Part shown: positions 59,606-64,000 of the stretch, in pieces
Layout of the letters: the number at the start of each line of letters is the position of its first letter
How positions within the stretch are numbered: the first letter of the stretch is position 1
Program-made: the position numbers and the translations under genes
Notes under the pieces: generated by a model
Databases searched by the model: none
Seen by the model: only the letters and a program-made list of their open reading frames with translations
What the model was told of the DNA's origin: nothing
DNA from: Salibacter halophilus
Lineage (GTDB): Bacteria; Bacteroidota; Bacteroidia; Flavobacteriales_G; Salibacteraceae
Direction: 5' to 3'
DNA: 64,000 bases
Assembly: GCF_008806325.1 (NCBI RefSeq)
Contig: NZ_WACR01000006.1
Span: 186,001 to 250,000, forward strand

Positions 59606-62600
59606 ATTTTCGCCCTCTTCAATCACGAAAACCTTATCAACTTCCTTCATCAACCTGTCAGTTTCTGAAAGCGCTACAATAATTTTTTGATAGTGGCGAA
59701 TATCGTCAATGGATAACTCACGGCCTTTGCGGTCTTTGAGCCATTTTTGGGCAGGTTGGTAGCCGCCTATGTGAAATTTCCACGCATTCAGCGGCACATT
59801 AGCAAAGTACTGGTTTTCATTGATGAAAACGTTTCCCTGTAAAATACCCTTGTCCTCATTTTTGGGAATTGGAACGTATTTTGGCTTTTCAACAATATTA
59901 TCACCGGGTTCAGGGTACTGTGTTATAAACTCTTCAACCTTTGGGCTTTCCAGCAAGTGAATTTGACGTATTTCACCACCCAGCTTTACCAACTGCCAAA
60001 ATACTTCTTTGTCTTTAGGGTACGGTACACGGGGGAAATCAATTTTGAGGAATTCCTCGTTTTTCTCGCGGTAAGTTGGGCTGTGCAATACAGCATAGAT
60101 GTAATCCAAAATGTCAATGGGGGCAAAGGTGTTTTCGGTAGTTTCTTTTTCGTGGGTAAAAGTCAAACCTAAATTCGCTGCAATTTGATTTACTATTTCA
60201 GTTTTTAGATTTGGTGTTCGACCCTGCACTGAGCTTGTCGAAGTGTCTGATTGTTCAATTATTTGTTGTCCGTTGGTTTCAGGATAAAGGTAAAGAGGAA
60301 AAACACTTCCACCGCCACGATAATAAATGTTTTGGTCTGAAATCGTGTTAGTGATAAAAGATAAATTCCATTGCATACTTCCAACGGCTTGACCTTGTCT
60401 GCCTGATATTAATGCAAAATTTTTACCTTCTCGCATATTTTTCATAATGCGATTTTGGCTATATGCAAAAAAACCTTTTGGCTTGCCTGTGAAATATGTC
60501 CATCTGTTATCAAATGGACGATATGTAATCATTTTGAAATTATTTTCACTGCAACTTTCAGTTAAATCTTCCTTTGCTTTAGACAAAATCCAATCTCTAC
60601 TATCGCTTTTTAAGTTATAGATTTTCCGTAATTCAGATTCTTCTAAATTTCTAAAGTTTTCAATTATTCCATTTAGGGTTGATTTTTCAAATTCGATAGT
60701 AACGCTGTCATTTTTTGACAAAACACCTAATGACGATTCTATAAACAACTCCTTTAATTGAAAACCTTTGTCATATTCGTTTTTATATTCAAAATCTTTA
60801 GGCATTAAAAAATATTCAGGAGCAGTTAGTTCAACTTCATTATAGGGTGTTGATTTCAGACTGTTTTCGGTTAGAAAATCATACTTTAAATCTCGTTTAC
60901 CATAAAGGTCATAATGATAAACTTTGCCTAATTCGTTTGGTTTTTTCTTTCCTGTTTTTATAAAAAAATTGATTGAAACACCTTGTTCAATGTCAAAAAC
61001 ATTAACGTCAGCACTGCCATCTGGGGCAGTTTCTTTTTTCTTAGCATTACCGTGTAAATCAATCGTATAAATTTTGTCATAAGTTTTAAGCAAATACCAA
61101 CGCATACCCCTGAAAGTTGGATTATCTAAGAACCCGTGTGGATTGATAAAAGCCAAAACACCACTTCCGTTTTTTTCTATGAAATGCTGACCGTATCGCA
61201 AAAACTTTACATAATCGTCATTGATGAATTTTGAATTTTGTTCTTTCAGTTTTTCTTTTCCTCCTGGTTCTTTTTTATAATCATCCATAAGGTTCATGAT
61301 CCACTTGCCTTTATTTTGGCTTTCACCGCTATATGGCGGATTACCAATCACACACATTACGGGTGTGTCTCGTTTAATAAAGTTAGCTTCGTTAGCCTCG
61401 TTACTTAATGCGTTTGCGAAAAGAGATCCTGTATCAGGGTGGTGTTCTTCGAGGCTGTTGGTGAGGTAAACGCGAAAGCGTTGTTCTTTTTGGGGCTTAA
61501 AGCCAGTGGCAGAGAGGAGCAAATCGAGCTTGAGGTGTGCCATGGCGTAAGAGGCCATTAAAATCTCAAACCCGTTGAGCCTCGGTATCAGGTGGTCATC
61601 AACGTATTTACTCCAAATGCCTTCCTGTCCTTTAAACCGGCTGTGTATTTGCCTGACAACTTCTGCCAAGAAAGTACCGGTTCCTGTTGCGGGGTCCAGG
61701 ATCTGAACTTTATGAACTTCTTTTTCAACTTCTTTGTAGCCCGTTTTTGAGCGCTTGTCGTCTGTGGCAACTTTGGTTTTGATTTTTGTTTTAGAGGTAT
61801 CGGCAAGTCCGTCTTTTAAGCCAAACTCATCTTTGAGAATGTCGTCAACTGCTCTTACGATGAAATTGACAACCGGCTCTGGCGTGTACCAAACACCGCG
61901 GCTTTTACGCAATTTGGGATCGTACTCTGCCAGGAAGGTTTCGTAAAAATGGATGATGGGATCGTTCATGGCCGTTTTTTTGCCAAAATCTTTGAGGAGA
62001 TCGGCAACGTTTGTGGCTCTGAATATGTCACTGAGATCATCTACGATCCAGGCTAAGCGATTATCGAGGTCATAACCGGCTATGTACTGGAAAAGTTTTC
62101 GCAAAAACGGGTTTGTTTGCGGGATGAGTGTAGCAGCTTCCTGCCGGCTAAAATCATCGAGGGTGGGGTCGTGGAGTCTTGCGGCAAACATGCCGTAAGC
62201 AATTGTTTGAGCATAGATATCGGCAAATCCTTTTGGTGTAATATCATAGATTAATATTTGCTTAAAGACGTTGTATTGTTCCTGCAATGAGGTGTTTGGA
62301 TTGAGTTCATCGGCAATATCGGCATCCAGTGTTTTTTCAAACACTTCTTTCATGAGGCGGGCTTTGTTTGCCATCATTTTACTCAGCTTTTGGGCAGATT
62401 TAATGGTTTGGCCGTATGTTGAGATGAAATCGGCAATGAGGTTTTCAAAATCATGAAACTCATTGAGGTTTGGTTCAATGTTTTTGCCCGTAACAGTTCC
62501 AATACTGATCTTTTTTACCAGTTCACCATTTCGGTAGAGCCAAAAATCGAGATAATTGGTGATGATGAGGTTATCGAGAGAAGAGCTGTAGCGGTTAAAT

Positions 62601-62851
62601 TGCTCTTTATAGGATTTGCTTCCCAGGTCAGCGCCAATATCTTTAGCTTCAATGTACCCGACCGGAATTTTTCCTTTAGTCAGAATGTAATCTGGTGCAC
62701 CGCACTCAATACGAGCCGGCTCGTTTGTTACAACTATTTCAGGAGCGAGTTTTTCCAGTAAAGTTTGCAGGTCTCCGCGATAAGAGTGTTCACGGGAAAT
62801 ACCAGTTTTGTAACGTTTGTCGATGCTGGTGATGTAGTCTGTTATTGTCAT
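59597..62851 (-). CDS. Single-chain restriction-methylation enzyme (type IIG/ISP-like, no helicase)
   Basis: A 1084-residue fused enzyme. The N-terminal PD-(D/E)xK nuclease shows GAPDYILTKGKIPVGYIEAK (about 50-70). The gamma-class N6-adenine methyltransferase has motif I ILDPATGTGTFLAEV (about 387) and motif IV GNPPYSG (about 502). The C-terminal 450 residues act as specificity domain (FAPIDILDYIYAVLHSPTYR). There is no helicase, unlike full type ISP enzymes, so it resembles type IIG. Self-contained restriction of foreign DNA is expected; the target sequence is unknown. It is downstream of a WYL regulator and contains none of the dispersed motif. Confidence 0.88.
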   Translation of the reverse strand: MTITDYITSIDKRYKTGISREHSYRGDLQTLLEKLAPEIVVTNEPARIECGAPDYILTKGKIPVGYIEAKDIGADLGSKSYKEQFNRYSSSLDNLIITNYLDFWLYRNGELVKKISIGTVTGKNIEPNLNEFHDFENLIADFISTYGQTIKSAQKLSKMMANKARLMKEVFEKTLDADIADELNPNTSLQEQYNVFKQILIYDITPKGFADIYAQTIAYGMFAARLHDPTLDDFSRQEAATLIPQTNPFLRKLFQYIAGYDLDNRLAWIVDDLSDIFRATNVADLLKDFGKKTAMNDPIIHFYETFLAEYDPKLRKSRGVWYTPEPVVNFIVRAVDDILKDEFGLKDGLADTSKTKIKTKVATDDKRSKTGYKEVEKEVHKVQILDPATGTGTFLAEVVRQIHSRFKGQEGIWSKYVDDHLIPRLNGFEILMASYAMAHLKLDLLLSATGFKPQKEQRFRVYLTNSLEEHHPDTGSLFANALSNEANEANFIKRDTPVMCVIGNPPYSGESQNKGKWIMNLMDDYKKEPGGKEKLKEQNSKFINDDYVKFLRYGQHFIEKNGSGVLAFINPHGFLDNPTFRGMRWYLLKTYDKIYTIDLHGNAKKKETAPDGSADVNVFDIEQGVSINFFIKTGKKKPNELGKVYHYDLYGKRDLKYDFLTENSLKSTPYNEVELTAPEYFLMPKDFEYKNEYDKGFQLKELFIESSLGVLSKNDSVTIEFEKSTLNGIIENFRNLEESELRKIYNLKSDSRDWILSKAKEDLTESCSENNFKMITYRPFDNRWTYFTGKPKGFFAYSQNRIMKNMREGKNFALISGRQGQAVGSMQWNLSFITNTISDQNIYYRGGGSVFPLYLYPETNGQQIIEQSDTSTSSVQGRTPNLKTEIVNQIAANLGLTFTHEKETTENTFAPIDILDYIYAVLHSPTYREKNEEFLKIDFPRVPYPKDKEVFWQLVKLGGEIRQIHLLESPKVEEFITQYPEPGDNIVEKPKYVPIPKNEDKGILQGNVFINENQYFANVPLNAWKFHIGGYQPAQKWLKDRKGRELSIDDIRHYQKIIVALSETDRLMKEVDKVFVIEEGENKT

Positions 62852-62948
62852 GAGATATTGAGTTGATCTTTCAAATTAAAGGAAAAAGAGAGTGAATCTT
62901 TAAAATGGATTAAAATTTGTAGTTTTATATCTCTTTTAATTTTCATAA

Positions 62949-63088
62949 TTCCCTTCTCTAAGGGAATGGAAAAAGCCGCCTTTAATGTGGCAGTTTTTTT
63001 AATTTTTTTAGATTTGAAGTATAATGAGAATAATAATTGGTTAGGTTTTTTATTGATTTGAGGCCATCCTTTACGGGTGGCTTTTTTT
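62949..63088. terminator. Three consecutive hairpins between RM and WYL genes
   Basis: TTCCCTT/AAGGGAA (62949-62966), an imperfect GCC/GGC hairpin with T7 (about 62971-63000) and GCCATCC/GGGTGGC followed by TTTTTTT (63064-63088). The last two end in T tracts on the plus strand. The 235-bp gap has no gene. Confidence 0.55.
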
Positions 63089-63953
63089 ATAGATCATCTA
63101 AAAACTGAATAAACCCTTTGTCTCCCAAAACTTCAATGTCACTTTTTAAGCCCAAAACAAAGCGAGCCGGAGCTTTGTAACTTTGTACTTTCGTTTTAAA
63201 AAGGTATTGTTCAGAACCGAGAGGCTTGATAAAGGGGCTACTCAACGGATATTCTTCTTTGAGCAACAGGCGAGACCGCAGAGAAAGTTTTAACTCAACT
63301 TCCTTCTCCATTTTATTTCCCCTAAACCCAAAAACATCGGGCTTATAAAACTGATGCTGCTCTTCAAACTGAAAGTGCTTGTCGAGAATTTCAACTTCTG
63401 AGATGCGTTCTATGTTGAAAAACTTGTTCTTCTTAGTACCAACTTCAAACCCTGATATTGATTCGTAGTTATCTGTAAATTTTGTAGGCTCAATTAAACG
63501 GTTTGTTATTGATTGGCTGTTGGCTGAGTAATACTTTTTCAAAACAACCTGTTTCTCTTCAGCAATTGCCTGAGATAGTTTTTCAATAACCTTGCCCAGG
63601 TGAGCATTGAAAAGGTTTTCAGCGCCAACTTCCAGGTTTGACCAACTGCTGATTTTATTAAGCACACTATGAGCTAGTTTTGAACTTTTACCGGCAGTCT
63701 TCACCAGCTTTTTCAAAAAGTCAATTTCCTGTGGATTAAATTCAGGGGTATTTTCTTTATTCGGGATGAAAAATTTCCCGTACCGGTCCTTTTGCACATC
63801 AAAACCAAGTTGAATTAATAAGTCGATGTATCGATAAACTGAACGTTGGGAAATTTCTAATAGCGAAGATAAATTCCGGCAGCTCTTAGGAGGTTTAGCT
63901 TTGAGGTAATTAATCAATGAAAATACCCGGTATATGCGATTTTGATTAAACAA
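63087..63953 (-). CDS. HTH-WYL domain transcriptional regulator
   Basis: A 288-residue regulator. The N-terminal HTH (LSSLLEISQRSVYRYIDLLI, about 28-50) is followed by a WYL-type ligand domain (VVLKKYYSANSQSITNRLIE ... FEVGTKKNKFFNIERI) and a C-terminal extension. WYL regulators such as BrxR and CapW often control defence genes; here the restriction enzyme lies downstream on the same strand. A tighter link cannot be shown because hairpins intervene. Confidence 0.85.
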   Translation of the reverse strand: MFNQNRIYRVFSLINYLKAKPPKSCRNLSSLLEISQRSVYRYIDLLIQLGFDVQKDRYGKFFIPNKENTPEFNPQEIDFLKKLVKTAGKSSKLAHSVLNKISSWSNLEVGAENLFNAHLGKVIEKLSQAIAEEKQVVLKKYYSANSQSITNRLIEPTKFTDNYESISGFEVGTKKNKFFNIERISEVEILDKHFQFEEQHQFYKPDVFGFRGNKMEKEVELKLSLRSRLLLKEEYPLSSPFIKPLGSEQYLFKTKVQSYKAPARFVLGLKSDIEVLGDKGFIQFLDDL

Positions 63954-64000
63954 AACAAAAGTTTTGCGACAAATGAAGTCAATGTGAGGGTAACTTCCAA
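63954..64000 (-). promoter_or_regulatory. Upstream region of the WYL regulator
   Basis: Contains CAAAACAAAAGTTTTG, a 6-bp inverted repeat directly before the start codon (63953) that could be an autoregulatory site. The window ends here and no exact -7 box is seen. Confidence 0.35.

Noticed and set aside
1-64000. CRISPR array
   Set aside because: No run of regularly spaced identical repeats with unique spacers; the only periodic repeats (31233-31313) are three, short and imperfect.

Overview
The window looks like a chromosomal segment of a member of the Bacteroidota, most likely Flavobacteriales (Cryomorphaceae/Crocinitomicaceae-like). The evidence is three secreted proteins with Por-type (T9SS) C-terminal sorting domains, DUF2911, DUF2147 and Ig-like lipoproteins of Bacteroidota type, moderate A+T content, scarce Shine-Dalgarno sites, and many promoters matching the Bacteroidota -7 element TAnnTTTG. 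Several gene starts below were chosen because a TAnnTTTG box lies downstream of the longest possible start.

Layout. 1-5.5 kb: cysS (cut by the edge), oxyR divergent from dps, a T9SS M1 peptidase, and a REC-AraC regulator. 5.5-18.5 kb: a GAF/PAS hybrid-type sensor kinase, a secreted PLP enzyme, DUF2911, a stand-alone receiver, an ALDH7 dehydrogenase, pepA, an omega-amidase, an Ig-like lipoprotein, msrC, comF and a coiled-coil protein. 18.5-24 kb: an operon for an ECF sigma factor, crtI, crtB, idi, a 6-pyruvoyl-tetrahydropterin synthase and folE, facing a CarH/LitR-like cobalamin-binding MerR regulator; TTTGTTTAA repeats overlap the promoters. 24-34 kb: uvrC, a degenerate sensor, a GlcNAc-kinase-like protein, pfkA, a CoA-type NUDIX enzyme, a BNR-repeat protein, an alpha/beta hydrolase, pncA and pncB. 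34-37 kb: an MNT/HepT toxin-antitoxin pair with a frameshifted toxin, then an hvfA-hvfB-hvfC-type cluster encoding a Cys-rich EGKCG-repeat RiPP precursor, a DUF692 (MNIO) enzyme and its partner. 37-42.5 kb: DUF2147, a HEPN-like protein, lplA, an acetyl-CoA hydrolase and an ABC-F ATPase.

42.6-50.5 kb is accessory. It holds a T9SS metzincin-like protease, an XRE regulator, a truncated paralogue of the protease, and a tight AT-rich operon of two phospholipase-D-fold proteins plus a large unknown protein; the middle gene carries a frameshift. 50.6-55.5 kb returns to a fructosamine-kinase-like protein, a glutathione peroxidase and a large LamG/T9SS protein. 55.8-64 kb holds a LytTR regulator, two tRNAs separated by a MITE-like inverted-repeat element, a reverse transcriptase preceded by a promoter and a roughly 277-nt structured non-coding RNA (candidate DRT-type antiphage system), a single-chain restriction-methylation enzyme and a WYL regulator.

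The most striking signal is not a gene. The 10-mer GGTCAGADCC (either strand) occurs about 35 times by hand count, where about 0.5 is expected by chance. It is read in all frames of unrelated genes, shows no strand bias, forms an inverted-pair terminator behind dps, and is absent from the two accessory stretches. It behaves like a DNA uptake or genome-identity sequence not previously described to my knowledge. The other leading candidates for new biology are the reverse transcriptase with its ncRNA, the phospholipase-D operon, and the multi-repeat RiPP metallophore.
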